Below the pieces are notes generated by a model, which was not told the DNA's origin, ran no database searches, and saw only the letters and a program-made list of their open reading frames with translations. From the NCBI GenBank assembly GCA_030041985.1, contig JASIAM010000127.1, positions 1-64,000 on the forward strand: 64,000 nt of DNA, in the 5' to 3' direction. Below, one piece after another: positions 1 through 10,854 of this stretch (its first letter is position 1; each line of letters starts with the position of its first letter). A program made the position numbers and the translations under genes. The stretch comes from Bryobacteraceae bacterium. Lineage in GTDB: Bacteria > Acidobacteriota > Terriglobia > Bryobacterales > Bryobacteraceae.

Positions 1-186
1 TCCCATGACTCAATTCTCCGTTTCATGAAATTTGAGCCTTAACCACTGTCTCAGTTTTGGGGACCACGCCAGTTCGCCTGCCGGGTCTCCTCGATTACCG
101 CAAACTTTTGTGACGTCCTGTGACGTCGGGCACCCGTTCCGAACAGGCAAAAACCACATAAGATCAAGTGTTTATTGGGGTTCTTT

Positions 187-261
187 TGGTAGCGCTAACG
201 GGAATCGAACCCGTATTTGAGCCTTGAGAGGGCTCCGTCCTAACCGTTAGACGATAGCGCC
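187..261 (-). tRNA. tRNA-Glu (anticodon CTC)
   Basis: Read on the minus strand the segment folds as a full cloverleaf. The 7-bp acceptor stem starts GGCGCTA and pairs with TAGCGCT, with one G-U pair at the end. The anticodon stem GAGCC/GGCTC encloses loop CTCTCAA, giving anticodon CTC, which reads GAG (Glu). The T-arm is ACGGG-TTCGAAT-CCCGT. The 3' CCA is encoded (positions 189-187). Length is 75 nt including CCA. It stands alone, with no other RNA gene nearby. Bases 1-186 downstream of it hold no gene or clear terminator that I can see. Confidence 0.96.
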
Positions 262-329
262 GTTGGGTGTTCCTATCTTAGCAAATGGCCGCTCACTGCC
301 GCCCTTTACAATCTCAAGTTGGGCGGATA

Positions 330-2006
330 ATGAATAAGATGCGACCGCTGGCCTCGTTCCTCTTTCTCCTGGGGTCTATATGCGCGCTCCCGCCGCTTAT
401 GGCGGAAAGTCACTGGGTGAAGTTTGCTTCCGGGCCTTTCGAAGTGTGGACCGATGGCTCCACGCGCGCCGCCCGCGAAGACCTTGTGCGCTTTGAAGAG
501 TTCCGCAACGCGTTGGGGCAGATCGTGGGCGAAGATGACCTTCAAGCGCCACAACCCATCCGTATACTCGTATTCAAAAACCCGAACGGGTTCGCCACGC
601 AAACTCCCGTGGTCCAGGGCCGTAATACTTATGGCATCGTGCTGGACGAAAAAACTGCCCCCGGCCCCGCCATCTTCGGAGAACTGACCCGCCTCTTTCT
701 CAACACCAATACCAACCGCATGCCGGCCGGGTTCGAGCGCGGGCTGATCGCTTTCTGTTCCACTCTGCAAGTGACCGGCATCCGCATCACCGCCGGATCT
801 CCTCCCGCTTCCGCGCCCGATCTCGATTGGGCGCGCATCCATCTGCTGGTAACCGATCCCGAATATTACGGCAAGCTACACGTGCTGCTCTACAATCTGC
901 GCAAGGGCGTGGAACCGGATCCTGCATACCGCAATGCGTTCGGCAAATCCGCCGCTGAAATCGAAGCTCAAGCCAAAGCGCATCTGGCGGCCGGCAACTT
1001 CCAAACCACGGCCCTCTCCAGCCGTCCCATGAGTCCCAACGATTTCACGGAACGGCAGGTTTCTGACAGCGACGCCCGCCTGGCGCGAGCCGACCTGCTG
1101 GCAGGCAGCCAGTCAGCCGCGGAGTACGAAGCGCTACTGCGGGACCACGAAAAAATTGCGGAATCGGAGGAAGGGCTGGGACTGCTGAGCCTGCGTGCGC
1201 AAAAGCCGGCCGAAGCCAAACAACACTTTGAAGCGGCCATGATGGCGGGCACCGCCAGCGCGCGTTGTTATATCGAATACGCCAAACTCGAACCGGATAA
1301 TGAAAAAGCCACGCAGGCTTTGTTGCGGGCCGCGGGCATCAATCCCAAGCTGGATGAGCCATTCGCATTGATGGCCGCGCGCGACACTGATCCGGCGAAG
1401 CGATTGTCGCACTGGAAAGCGGCGGCGGAGCGCAATCCGCGCAATGCGACTTACTGGCAAGCGCTCGCGAAGGAGTATCTGGCGAACCATAATTTTGAGG
1501 AAGCGGCCAAAGCCTGGGACCAAGCTGCGCAAGCCGCTACCGATCCGGCCGAGCGCGATCGCATGCGCCAGGCACGGGCGGCTATCGAGCAGCAGCGCCT
1601 CGATTTCCAGGATCAGCAGCGCCGCCAGGAAGCAGACGACCTGGAAAAACTCAAACAGCAGGCGCGCGCGGAAGTGCATACGCTCGAGGAGAAATACCAT
1701 GAACCGGAGCCGCAGGCAAAACCTGTGCCCTGGTCGGATTTTCCCCACCCTTCCGGCAAACTGACAGGCTCTCTGAAGCAGATCGATTGCCTGGGAACGC
1801 GAAGCCGCCTGGTGATCGAGGGAGATGACCACAAAACCACCAAGCTGTTGATCACGGATCCCGGCAAAATTGCCATTATCGGCGGCGGCACCCTAACGCT
1901 CGGCTGCGGCTCGCAGAAAGCACGCCGTGTCGCCGTAGAGTACTTTCCCAAAGTTGACTCCCGGCTGTCCACCGCCGGCGAAGTGGCCACCATCAGTTTT
2001 CAGTGA
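330..2006 (+). CDS. Secreted tetratricopeptide-repeat protein
   Basis: Encodes 558 aa. The start at 330 is preferred over an upstream ATG at 285 because it begins a clear signal peptide (MNKMRPLASFLFLLG, cleavage probably after PLMA). After an N-terminal globular region of about 200 residues come helical TPR-like repeats at roughly residues 240-430, with motif-like stretches such as WQALAKEYL and FEEAAKAWDQAA. A charged, Gln/Arg/Glu-rich coiled-coil follows at about 425-475, then a C-terminal beta-rich segment. The protein is probably periplasmic and a scaffold. I recognise no enzyme motif, so the exact role is unknown. Its TGA overlaps the next reading frame's GTG (GTGA). Confidence 0.8.
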   Translation: MNKMRPLASFLFLLGSICALPPLMAESHWVKFASGPFEVWTDGSTRAAREDLVRFEEFRNALGQIVGEDDLQAPQPIRILVFKNPNGFATQTPVVQGRNTYGIVLDEKTAPGPAIFGELTRLFLNTNTNRMPAGFERGLIAFCSTLQVTGIRITAGSPPASAPDLDWARIHLLVTDPEYYGKLHVLLYNLRKGVEPDPAYRNAFGKSAAEIEAQAKAHLAAGNFQTTALSSRPMSPNDFTERQVSDSDARLARADLLAGSQSAAEYEALLRDHEKIAESEEGLGLLSLRAQKPAEAKQHFEAAMMAGTASARCYIEYAKLEPDNEKATQALLRAAGINPKLDEPFALMAARDTDPAKRLSHWKAAAERNPRNATYWQALAKEYLANHNFEEAAKAWDQAAQAATDPAERDRMRQARAAIEQQRLDFQDQQRRQEADDLEKLKQQARAEVHTLEEKYHEPEPQAKPVPWSDFPHPSGKLTGSLKQIDCLGTRSRLVIEGDDHKTTKLLITDPGKIAIIGGGTLTLGCGSQKARRVAVEYFPKVDSRLSTAGEVATISFQ

Positions 2007-2242
2007 ACCCTTCCGCCGCCGTGAATCCTTTCCGCTGGCTGGTGCTGTCCGTATTTGTGTTCTCAACCGCCATCAACTATCTCGATCGCCAGACTCTTGC
2101 TACCGTAGCTCCGCTATTGCGCTCGGAGTTTCACCTTTCAAATGCAGGCTATGGGATCCTCAAGGCGTTTTCGATCACCTACGCCGCCAGCGCGCCCCTC
2201 GCCGCTTGCGGGATCCTGTGGCAGACCGGGTCAACACGGTGA
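2003..2242 (+). pseudogene. Truncated 5' fragment of an MFS transporter gene
   Basis: A GTG at 2003, overlapping the preceding stop, opens a frame whose first ~62 residues look like the N-terminus of a major facilitator transporter. It shows a hydrophobic first helix, then 'NYLDRQTLATVAPLLRSEF', typical of hexuronate/ACS-family MFS proteins, and the start of helix 2. After about residue 65 the similarity stops and the frame ends at 2242. A complete MFS protein would need about 400 residues. The remnant's stop overlaps the GTG of the glycosyltransferase (GTGA at 2239-2242), so it may still act as a translational leader. The breakpoint lies near 2190-2210. Confidence 0.65.
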
Positions 2243-3864
2243 AGCAGTGGATCAAGAAATGGCTGTTCCGGATTCTCGGTAAGGATCCGGAAGCGGTGGT
2301 CGTGACCTTTTATACCGGCGAGGCCCAGTTGTGCCACCGCATGGCCGAAGAAATGCGGCAACTGGTTCCCGATCGCCGGCATTTCGTGGTCACTTCCGGC
2401 AACTGGCCAACCATGCGCTGCGAACTGCGCCGGTATCGCATCGGCCTCGCCGCCGTGATGCTCTCGCGCGAGCCGAACAGGTTGCGGCGTGCCGCCTATC
2501 TCCGCGCGCCCCACAAAATCCTGGCTTATAACTCGCGGCTTGAACGGCACCATTTGCGCCTCAATCTCTCTTCATTCCTGTTCTGGCGCGGCGTGCCGCT
2601 CGATCGCATCTATTTGCGGCCGTGGTGGTGGCCGGGCCCGAAACGCGACCGCTCGGTGATGCCTCAGGACTACCGGGTCTTGGAAGGCCGGCCCTGCGAC
2701 GCCAGCCGGCGCCGTATCGCCGTGCTCTCGCCATACTTCCCGTACCCTTCGGCCCACGGCGGCGCCGTACGGATTTATAACCTTCTCCGAGAAATGGCCG
2801 CCGAGTTCGATATTGAATTGTTCGCTTTCACAACGGAAGGTCCGGATCTCGAAGCGGCGCCCGTCCTCGCATTCTGCGCGCGCGTGGTGTTGGTGGAAAA
2901 GCCCCGTTATCGCGAGCCTCGTTGGTCCACACTGCTGCCGCCGGATGTTCATGAATTCCGTTCCTTTGCCATGCGCAAGGCACTCGCCGAGGAGCGCCGC
3001 TCCTTCGCTTTCGAGTTGCTCCAGGTCGAGTACACGCAATTGGCCGAGTATGGCAGCGACGCGCTGGTGGAACACGACATCACCTTCGACCTGTTTGGCC
3101 AAATCGCCCGCCGTGATCGCACGCTTTCCGCCTGGTGGGATCATTACCGCTGGCGGCGATTCGAGACCCGCGCCGCTGCCCGCTATCGGCGAGTGGTGGT
3201 CATGTCCAAGAAAGACGCTGACTTACTCGACGCTCCCTGCACCGTCATCGAAAATGGAGTGGACCTCGTGCGCTTCCGCGCGGAACCCGAGCAGCCTGGC
3301 GAGAACCTTTTGTTTATCGGCTCGTTCCGTCACTTCCCCAACATCGCCGCCTACCGCTTTTTCGCCGAACAGGTCTGGCCGCTGGTGCACGATCGCTTTC
3401 CCAACGCGCGCGTAACGATGGTCTGTGGGCCCGATCACCTCCTATACTGGAAAGCATTCACGGATTCTCCGGAGCCCCCCCCGGACGAGCGCATTCGCAT
3501 GTTCGGCTTCGTCGCCGCCGTGCGTCCCCTCTATTGCGAGGCCAATCTCGTCCTGGTTCCCACCCCGGTTTCGGCCGGCACTAATATCAAAGTGCTCGAG
3601 GCCATGGCGATGCAGCGCGCCGTCGTTTCCACCACGGCAGGCTGTGCCGGGCTGGGCCTGGTGCATGGCAAGAGTGTCTGGGTCGCTGATCAGGCGGAGC
3701 AGTTCGCCGAAGGCATCGCGGCCCTCCTCTCCGATCCCGAGCGGCGCCGCACGCTAGCGCTGGCTGCGTTCGATCAAGCCATCCGTCAGTTCGACTGGCG
3801 GAACATCGGCGCACGGCAGCGCGCTCTCCTCCGCGACCTGCTCGATCCACCTTTGGGAAAATAG
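2239..3864 (+). CDS. Glycosyltransferase, GT-B fold (family 4-like)
   Basis: Encodes 541 aa from GTG 2239. The frame is open further upstream to 1954, but that part overlaps the TPR gene and the MFS remnant in other frames and looks non-coding. An N-terminal ~150-residue region starts 'VKQWIKKWLFRILGKDPEA' and contains no motif I know. A GT-B domain follows: 'LSPYFPYPSAHGGAVRIYN' is a typical N-lobe with donor/acceptor loop. The C-lobe contains 'LLFIGSFRHFPN' and 'GTNIKVLEAMAMQRAVVST', the nucleotide-sugar-binding EAMA region of GT4/GT1 enzymes. It probably transfers a sugar in cell-surface glycan synthesis. The acceptor is unknown. AckA follows 9 bp downstream. Confidence 0.8.
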   Translation: MKQWIKKWLFRILGKDPEAVVVTFYTGEAQLCHRMAEEMRQLVPDRRHFVVTSGNWPTMRCELRRYRIGLAAVMLSREPNRLRRAAYLRAPHKILAYNSRLERHHLRLNLSSFLFWRGVPLDRIYLRPWWWPGPKRDRSVMPQDYRVLEGRPCDASRRRIAVLSPYFPYPSAHGGAVRIYNLLREMAAEFDIELFAFTTEGPDLEAAPVLAFCARVVLVEKPRYREPRWSTLLPPDVHEFRSFAMRKALAEERRSFAFELLQVEYTQLAEYGSDALVEHDITFDLFGQIARRDRTLSAWWDHYRWRRFETRAAARYRRVVVMSKKDADLLDAPCTVIENGVDLVRFRAEPEQPGENLLFIGSFRHFPNIAAYRFFAEQVWPLVHDRFPNARVTMVCGPDHLLYWKAFTDSPEPPPDERIRMFGFVAAVRPLYCEANLVLVPTPVSAGTNIKVLEAMAMQRAVVSTTAGCAGLGLVHGKSVWVADQAEQFAEGIAALLSDPERRRTLALAAFDQAIRQFDWRNIGARQRALLRDLLDPPLGK

Positions 3865-3873
3865 AAAATCCTC

Positions 3874-5118
3874 ATGAACGTTCTCGTTCTCAACGCAGGA
3901 AGCTCGAGCCTGAAGTTCCAGGTAATCGCAACTGATCTGGATCGCATCGAGCGCGATGATGACATCCGCCTGTGCCGCGGGCAGGTGGAGCGTCTCGGTG
4001 GCGAGGCCATCATCACGCTTCAAAAGGGTCAGGAAGCCGCTCAGAAATCGACCGCTCCCATCCGCGATGTTTCCGCCGCGCTCCAATACGTGCTCCACTG
4101 GCTGGTTTCGGAGCAATCCGGCGTCCAGGAGATCCGAGGCCCTGAGGATGTGCACGCTGCCGGACATCGGGTGGTGCACGGCGGAGAGCTGTTCCACGAA
4201 TCGGCCGTCATCAACGATGACGTCCTCAAAGGCATCGAAGAGTGCATCGATCTTGCTCCGCTGCACAACCCTCACAACCTGAAAGGCATCGTTGCCGTGC
4301 GCGAGATCTTCGGCGAACGAATCGAGCAGGTAGCGGTTTTCGATACGGCATTTCACACTTCCATTCCCGAGCATGCATTCCTATACGCCTTGCCGTATCA
4401 TCTGTACCCACGCCATCGCATCCGCCGCTACGGATTCCACGGGACATCGAACCGTTACGTGGCCCACCGTTATCGCGCACTCCGCGGCGTAACGCGCGAA
4501 CAGACCAACATCGTCACGCTGCACCTGGGCAATGGCTGCTCTTGCACGGCTATCCGCGCCGGGCAATCGGTAGATACCTCCATGGGAATGACACCGCTGG
4601 AGGGCCTGGTCATGGGCACCCGTTCGGGAGATCTCGATCCCGCGATCGTGAACCTGATTGCCAGCAAAGAGGGACTTTCTTCGAATGAGGTGGATGCGGT
4701 TCTCAACACTCAGTCCGGATTACTCGGCATATCCGGTTTGACCAACGACATGCGCGTTCTCGAAGAGGAACTGAAAGAGCACAATGACCGGCGGGTGCGC
4801 TTAGCGATCGAGATCTTCTGTTACCGTGCCCGGAAGTATATCGGCGCGATGCTCGCCTCGATGAATGGAGCCGATGCCATTGTGTTCACCGGCGGAATCG
4901 GTGAGAACGCGCCGGATATCCGCGCGCGTATCTGCGAAGGCCTCGAGTGGGCGGGCCTGAAGCTCAATCAGAGCGAAAACCAGCAGACGATCGCGCGGGA
5001 AGGGCAAATCAGCGCAGAGGATTCCAGGCTCCTCACTTATGTCATTCCGACAAACGAAGAACTGCTGATCGCGCGCGATACCGTGCGTTGCATCCTGGGC
5101 GAGCCGCACCCTTCGTAA
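3874..5118 (+). CDS. ackA: Acetate kinase
   Basis: 414 aa, close to the usual ~400. The enzyme interconverts acetate + ATP and acetyl phosphate + ADP in the cytoplasm. Family signatures are all present: N-terminal '[10 protein letters not shown]', 'GHRVVHGG', 'VFDTAFH', '[13 protein letters not shown]' (phosphate-binding region), 'HLGNGCS', '[20 protein letters not shown]' and C-terminal '[13 protein letters not shown]'. It lies 9 bp after the glycosyltransferase and ends convergently with the MFS gene, 7 bp apart. No phosphotransacetylase (pta) gene is adjacent, so acetyl phosphate must come from elsewhere, for example phosphoketolase or an unlinked Pta. Confidence 0.97.
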   Translation: MNVLVLNAGSSSLKFQVIATDLDRIERDDDIRLCRGQVERLGGEAIITLQKGQEAAQKSTAPIRDVSAALQYVLHWLVSEQSGVQEIRGPEDVHAAGHRVVHGGELFHESAVINDDVLKGIEECIDLAPLHNPHNLKGIVAVREIFGERIEQVAVFDTAFHTSIPEHAFLYALPYHLYPRHRIRRYGFHGTSNRYVAHRYRALRGVTREQTNIVTLHLGNGCSCTAIRAGQSVDTSMGMTPLEGLVMGTRSGDLDPAIVNLIASKEGLSSNEVDAVLNTQSGLLGISGLTNDMRVLEEELKEHNDRRVRLAIEIFCYRARKYIGAMLASMNGADAIVFTGGIGENAPDIRARICEGLEWAGLKLNQSENQQTIAREGQISAEDSRLLTYVIPTNEELLIARDTVRCILGEPHPS

Positions 5119-5125
5119 GACCTGC

Positions 5126-6424
5126 TCAAACTCCGGGAGCGGTCACCCGGGCCGGCGCAGGCGCGAAAATATGCTTCGCGGCGTCGATGCGGCTGTAAAT
5201 CAGCATCGCCACTACGCATAGCGCCGAAGCCACTAGAAAGGGCACGTTCCAGCCATAGCCGGTGACCAGGTACGCCACGACGGTGGGCGAGATGGCGGCG
5301 CCGATGTTGCCGATGGAGTTCATGAGCGCGGCCGCCGAGCCGGCGAAGTCGCCAGCTATATCCAGTGGGATCGCCCACGATACTCCCACCGTCAATTCCA
5401 GTCCGCCGAATGCCAGGCAACTGAAAGCCACGCTGGCTCGGGGGTCGGCGGTGAGCGTAGCCGGGATAATGCCGGCCGCTGCAATTACAAAGCCCGCGAC
5501 CCCTACCACCCGCCGCGCCCATGTCACATTTCCGCTGCGGCGCAACAGAATGTCGGAGATCCAACCGCCCGCCAGATCGCCCACTACGCCCGCAAATAGC
5601 GGCAGGCTCGCATAAAAACCCATCTGCTTCAGCGTGAATCCCCGGTGATCTTTGAGGTAAGTTGGAAACCAATCGAGATAGACTGCCAGCCCGTACTGAT
5701 AGCAGAAGTACATGGCACAGAGCGACCAGAGAGTGCCACTCGCAAGGATGCGCCGCCACGGAACCGCTGCTCCCAATCCCCGCCGCGGGCCGCCACTCGA
5801 TTCGTGGATGCGTGCGAGCTCAGCTCGATTCACGCCGCGGTGCTCTTCTGGGCTGTCGCGATAGTAGAAGAACCACATGATGGCCCACAACACCCCCAAC
5901 ACGCCCAGACTGAGAAAAGGCGCGCGCCATCCGTAGGCGGTGATGAGAAAAACCACCAGGGGCGGCGTCAAAGCTGCGCCCAAACGCGAACCGGCGTGGG
6001 TAATGCCTTGTGCGTAGCCGCGCTCGCCCGGCAACATCCAGCGCGACAGGGAACGCGTGGCGATGGGAAATGCGCCCGCCTCGCCGATACCGAATATGAA
6101 GCGGATGGCGATCATGGAAGCCGCGTTCCAAGCCAGCGCGGTGAGGGCCGTAAACGCGCTCCACCAGCCCACAATCAGTGTGAGGGCGCGCCGCGGCCCG
6201 ATTTTATCGCCCAGCCATCCTCCTGGCAGTTGGAAAAGCGCATAGGCCCAGCGGAAACTCGACAGGATCCAACCCATGGTCACCAGCGAGAATCCGAATT
6301 CTTTTCGGATCGACGGCACCGCGGAGCTGATGGCAGTGCGATCCATGTACGTGATGGCGTACACAGCCACGGTCATCCACAGGACCACGTGACGCACCCG
6401 GGTGGCGCGCTTGGCCGCTGTCAT
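5126..6424 (-). CDS. MFS transporter, anion:cation symporter-like family
   Basis: 432 aa with about 12 hydrophobic helices. The N-terminus reads 'AITYMDRTAISSAVPSIRKEFGF', the ACS-family hallmark, followed by 'GWLGDKIGPRRALT', the conserved cytoplasmic loop 2-3 motif of MFS carriers. A second half with similar spacing starts near residue 225. This family imports organic anions such as hexuronates, glucarate or phthalate with H+ or Na+; the substrate cannot be read here. It is the last gene of a same-strand run (guaB, ridA, antiporter, aminotransferase), separated from the aminotransferase by a 72-bp gap that contains a TCAGTT repeat. Confidence 0.85.
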   Translation of the reverse strand: MTAAKRATRVRHVVLWMTVAVYAITYMDRTAISSAVPSIRKEFGFSLVTMGWILSSFRWAYALFQLPGGWLGDKIGPRRALTLIVGWWSAFTALTALAWNAASMIAIRFIFGIGEAGAFPIATRSLSRWMLPGERGYAQGITHAGSRLGAALTPPLVVFLITAYGWRAPFLSLGVLGVLWAIMWFFYYRDSPEEHRGVNRAELARIHESSGGPRRGLGAAVPWRRILASGTLWSLCAMYFCYQYGLAVYLDWFPTYLKDHRGFTLKQMGFYASLPLFAGVVGDLAGGWISDILLRRSGNVTWARRVVGVAGFVIAAAGIIPATLTADPRASVAFSCLAFGGLELTVGVSWAIPLDIAGDFAGSAAALMNSIGNIGAAISPTVVAYLVTGYGWNVPFLVASALCVVAMLIYSRIDAAKHIFAPAPARVTAPGV

Positions 6425-6435
6425 AGGCTTCTTTC

Positions 6436-6465
6436 TTATCAGTCCTCAGTTATCAGTTGTCAGTT
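6436..6465. repeat. TTATCAGT / TCAGTT iterated intergenic repeat
   Basis: Four near-copies of an ~8-nt unit (TTATCAGT, CCTCAGT, TATCAGT, TGTCAGT) lie between the MFS and aminotransferase genes. The same unit recurs at 15159-15246, 18735-18794 and 19452-19477, and as a weaker form at 13992-14026. Confidence 0.7.
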
Positions 6466-6496
6466 AATTCTGTGCCTCCGGCGCTAATCGCGCCGG

Positions 6497-7702
6497 TTAT
6501 GCGTGCTGCAAGGCCACATCTGCGCGAGCCTCTTTCGCCGTCTCCTTCAGGTAATCGAGCGCCACCGCTACACCACCGGTCTTGTGCGGAACACCCGCAA
6601 CTGCCAGGCCCATTTCCACACCACAAAGTGTGCCGGCCAGCATCAGGTCGTTGAAATCGCCCAAATGACCGATGCGGAATACCTTCCCTGCCACCTTATT
6701 CAGACCGCTGCCCAGCGCCATGTTGAACTGGTCGAGGACCACTTTGCGGAATTCATCGGCATTATAGCCCTGCGGCATCAGCACCGCGGTAGAAGATGGG
6801 CTATATTCGGCCGGGTTCAACGCTACCACTTCCAGGCCCCAGGCGCGCACCGCACGGCGCGTGGCTTCGCCGTGGCGCGCATGGCGCGCGAAAACGTTGT
6901 CGAGACCTTCCTCGCGCAGCATGGTAAGCGATTCTTTCAAGCCATACAGCAGATTGGTAGCCGGGGTGTACGGGAAAAAGCCGCTTTTGTTGTTCGCCAG
7001 CATGGCCTGCCAATCCCAATACGACCGCGCAAGCCGCGCCGATTTCGAGGCAGCTAGGGCTTTTTCGCTGATGGCGTTGAAACCCAAACCCGGCGGCAGC
7101 ATCAGCCCTTTTTGCGAACCGCCCACAGTCACATCGACCCGCCATTCATCGTGCAGAAACGGTATGGATGCCAGCGAAGAAATGCTGTCCACCATCAGCA
7201 ACGCCGGATGCCTGGCGCGGTCCATCGCCTTGCGCAATTCCCCTATGCGATTCGTAATGCCGGTTGAAGTTTCGTTGTGCACGATGCCGACGGCCTTGAT
7301 TTTTCCCTCGCGATCTTCGCGCAGCAGCGATTCGAGCGCATCCGGATCGACGCCATGGCGCCAATCGCCGGGCACAAAATGCACGTCCAAACCGAGTTTG
7401 CCGGCCATTTCGTGCCACAGATTCGCGAATTGCCCTGTCTCGAACATCAGCACTTTGTCGCCGGGAGACAACGTGTTAACCAAGGCTGCCTCCCAGGCGC
7501 CGGTGCCCGACGATGGGAAGATGATGACCTTACCGGAGGTGCGAAACACCTCCTTGATCCCCTCGAAAAGTTCGAGCCCCAGCTCAGCGAATTCGGGACC
7601 GCGATGATCGATGGTCGGCCGGGCGATAGCCCGCAGAATCCGGTCCGGCACATTGGTAGGGCCGGGAATCTGAAGAAAATGACGTCCGCTTGGATATGAC
7701 AT
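6497..7702 (-). CDS. Class V aminotransferase (serine/alanine--glyoxylate type)
   Basis: 401 aa; the start at 7702 is chosen for the strong AGGAG eight bases upstream, although an ATG exists at 7726. It is a PLP enzyme of the alanine/serine:glyoxylate/pyruvate aminotransferase group. The N-terminus 'FLQIPGPTNVPDRILRA' and 'HRGPEFAEL' are hallmarks of that group. Other conserved parts are 'FPSSGTGAWEAALVN' (phosphate-binding loop), 'VDSISSLAS' (cofactor Asp) and 'GGSQKGLMLPPGL', with Lys as the PLP Schiff base. It probably makes glycine or pyruvate-linked amino acids in the glyoxylate/serine route. It lies 28 bp downstream of the antiporter in the same direction. The precise substrate pair is inferred. 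Confidence 0.88.
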   Translation of the reverse strand: MSYPSGRHFLQIPGPTNVPDRILRAIARPTIDHRGPEFAELGLELFEGIKEVFRTSGKVIIFPSSGTGAWEAALVNTLSPGDKVLMFETGQFANLWHEMAGKLGLDVHFVPGDWRHGVDPDALESLLREDREGKIKAVGIVHNETSTGITNRIGELRKAMDRARHPALLMVDSISSLASIPFLHDEWRVDVTVGGSQKGLMLPPGLGFNAISEKALAASKSARLARSYWDWQAMLANNKSGFFPYTPATNLLYGLKESLTMLREEGLDNVFARHARHGEATRRAVRAWGLEVVALNPAEYSPSSTAVLMPQGYNADEFRKVVLDQFNMALGSGLNKVAGKVFRIGHLGDFNDLMLAGTLCGVEMGLAVAGVPHKTGGVAVALDYLKETAKEARADVALQHA

Positions 7703-7730
7703 TAAGGCTCCTGAGTTCTTCATCATACTA

Positions 7731-8933
7731 CTATGGCGTCGCCGCCTTTACGCCTTTAGCGGCGGGGTAAATCCAATTGAGTAACGGCGTTGTCATGATG
7801 GTGGTCGCGAGAGCCATCACTACCATCATCGAGAACAGAGTGGGCGATAGAATCTGCAGATCCAGCCCTACGTTCAAGATGACAAGCTCCACCAGTCCCT
7901 TGGTATTCACCAGAACCCCCACGGCCAGCGACTCCCGCCATGGCATACCGCCCGCATGCGCAACCGCCGCGCTCACCAGCAGCTTGCTTGCTACTGCTAC
8001 GATTACAATCGCGCCGCACAGCCACCAGAGTTCGATCCTGTTCAGCAGGCCGATACTGGTGCGCAGGCCGGTATATGCGAAAAAGAGCGGCACCAGCAAT
8101 GCCAGCGTAATGGATTCGAGGCGCGCCCGCAGTTCCTCTTCCAGCTTGCCGCCTTTGGGCATCACCACGCCCGCCAGAAAGGCCCCAAACAGCGCATGGA
8201 CGGAAAGTGTTTCGCTCGCCCAAACGGACATTAAAACCAGAATCATAGCCGCCCCGAATCCGCCGTGCCCTGGCGGTGCGTTCGCGGGAAGCAGACGCCA
8301 CAATACCGGGCGGACCAGAAAGACCATTGCCAAAATGTATCCGATGAGCCCGGCGAACCGCCATACGAGTGGGGTTGCGTGCGCTTCGGGCCGCGCGATC
8401 ACGGTGATTACGGCGAGCAGCGACCATGCCGTCAGGTCGTCGAAAGCGGCGCAGGCAAGCGCAAACGTCCCCACTCGCGTGCGTGTCAGCCGGAGATCGG
8501 TCAGAATCCGCGCCAGAACAGGAAACGCGGTAATACCCATCGCCGCGCCCATAAACAGCACAAACGGCAGCCTGGGCACTCCATCACCCAGCTTTGGGTA
8601 AAGTGCCCATGCGAGAGCTCCGCCCAGCAGAAATGGCGCGGCCATACTGGCCTGACTAGCCAATGCGGCCGATTTCGCAAATCCGCGAAGTGCTGCCGGA
8701 CGAACTTCCAGCCCCACCAGAAACATGAACAACACCAGCCCCATCTGGCTCAGTGCATAGAGTGCCCCGAAGCCGCCCGTAGGGAACAGGCTGTTCATCA
8801 GCGCCGGCGAGATTCTACCCAATAACGACGGGCCTAGTAGAATACCCGCGGCCATCTCGCCGACTACTTCGGGTTGTCCGAGGAACCGGAACAACCGGGC
8901 TGTCAGGCGGGCAGCCGCCAGGATCACGGCCAT
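7731..8933 (-). CDS. Cation:proton antiporter (CPA2, KefB/NapA-like)
   Basis: 400 aa, almost entirely hydrophobic, about 12 helices. 'GQPEVVGEMAAGILLGPSLLG' is the signature of CPA2 Na+/H+ or K+/H+ exchangers, and 'GLVLFMFLVGLEV' and 'AFDDLTAW' (the ion-binding Asp pair region) fit the same family. The first in-frame ATG is at 8933. Open frame continues upstream into ridA with family-like residues ('PELKLLFLQ') but without a standard start codon, so the native start may be non-canonical. There is no C-terminal TrkA-N domain, so it is the short form. Gap to ridA is 22 bp. Inner membrane; role in pH or ion homeostasis. Confidence 0.88.
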   Translation of the reverse strand: MAVILAAARLTARLFRFLGQPEVVGEMAAGILLGPSLLGRISPALMNSLFPTGGFGALYALSQMGLVLFMFLVGLEVRPAALRGFAKSAALASQASMAAPFLLGGALAWALYPKLGDGVPRLPFVLFMGAAMGITAFPVLARILTDLRLTRTRVGTFALACAAFDDLTAWSLLAVITVIARPEAHATPLVWRFAGLIGYILAMVFLVRPVLWRLLPANAPPGHGGFGAAMILVLMSVWASETLSVHALFGAFLAGVVMPKGGKLEEELRARLESITLALLVPLFFAYTGLRTSIGLLNRIELWWLCGAIVIVAVASKLLVSAAVAHAGGMPWRESLAVGVLVNTKGLVELVILNVGLDLQILSPTLFSMMVVMALATTIMTTPLLNWIYPAAKGVKAATP

Positions 8934-8955
8934 CTGGAGAAATAGCAGTTTCAGT

Positions 8956-9369
8956 TCAGGAATCGCCGTGCTCCGTGTGGCGATGCGCCGGCGGCTTGCG
9001 CGCGGTCACTTCGATTTCGATCTTCACGCGCGGATCGATCAAGCCCGCCTCGATCATGGTTGCGGCAGGCCGCACCGCGCCGAAATACCGGCGCAGCACC
9101 GGCCAGCATGGCGCAAAATCCGCGGCGCGCGGCAGGATGTACCGCACGCGCACGATATCACGCGCGCCGCTGCCGGCTTCTGCCAAGGCGGCCTCGATGT
9201 TGCGCAGGCACTGCTCTGCCTGTTCGGCCACGTCATCGGAAATCGTCATGGTTTGATAATCGAAACCGGTGGTGCCCGAAACAAACACCCAATTCCCATC
9301 CACCACTGCCCGCGAGAAGCCGATATCCCGCTCGAAGGATGAGCCGGAAGAGATCAGGCGGCGCGTCAT
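8956..9369 (-). CDS. RidA/YjgF-family protein
   Basis: 137 aa, typical length for the family plus a short tail. RidA proteins are trimeric and hydrolyse reactive enamine/imine intermediates produced by PLP enzymes, or act as related deaminases. Visible family features are 'VVDGNWVFVSGTTG', the central 'QAEQCLRNIEAALAEAG', 'RYILPRAADF' and 'RPAATMIEAGLIDPRVKIEIEVTA', the last containing the usual strand and the ligand-contacting region near the C-terminus. It belongs to a later-branching subgroup: the canonical Arg-proximal 'RxxV' strand is altered. It sits between guaB (15 bp) and the antiporter (22 bp), probably one transcript; a PLP aminotransferase is two genes downstream. Confidence 0.88.
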   Translation of the reverse strand: MTRRLISSGSSFERDIGFSRAVVDGNWVFVSGTTGFDYQTMTISDDVAEQAEQCLRNIEAALAEAGSGARDIVRVRYILPRAADFAPCWPVLRRYFGAVRPAATMIEAGLIDPRVKIEIEVTARKPPAHRHTEHGDS

Positions 9370-9384
9370 GTCTACTCGACGCCC

Positions 9385-10854
<1,470 letters not shown>

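Noticed and set aside
101-140. TGTGACGTC direct repeat near the tRNA as an att site of an integrated element
   Set aside because: The repeat copies are adjacent and there is no integrase or second site in the window.
32-220. Open frame at the left edge
   Set aside because: It runs through the tRNA-Glu gene in antisense, has no ribosome site and no family-like sequence.
1954-2238. Upstream extension of the glycosyltransferase to 636 aa
   Set aside because: That part overlaps the TPR gene and the MFS remnant in other frames and its sequence is not protein-like; GTG 2239 with GTGA coupling is better.
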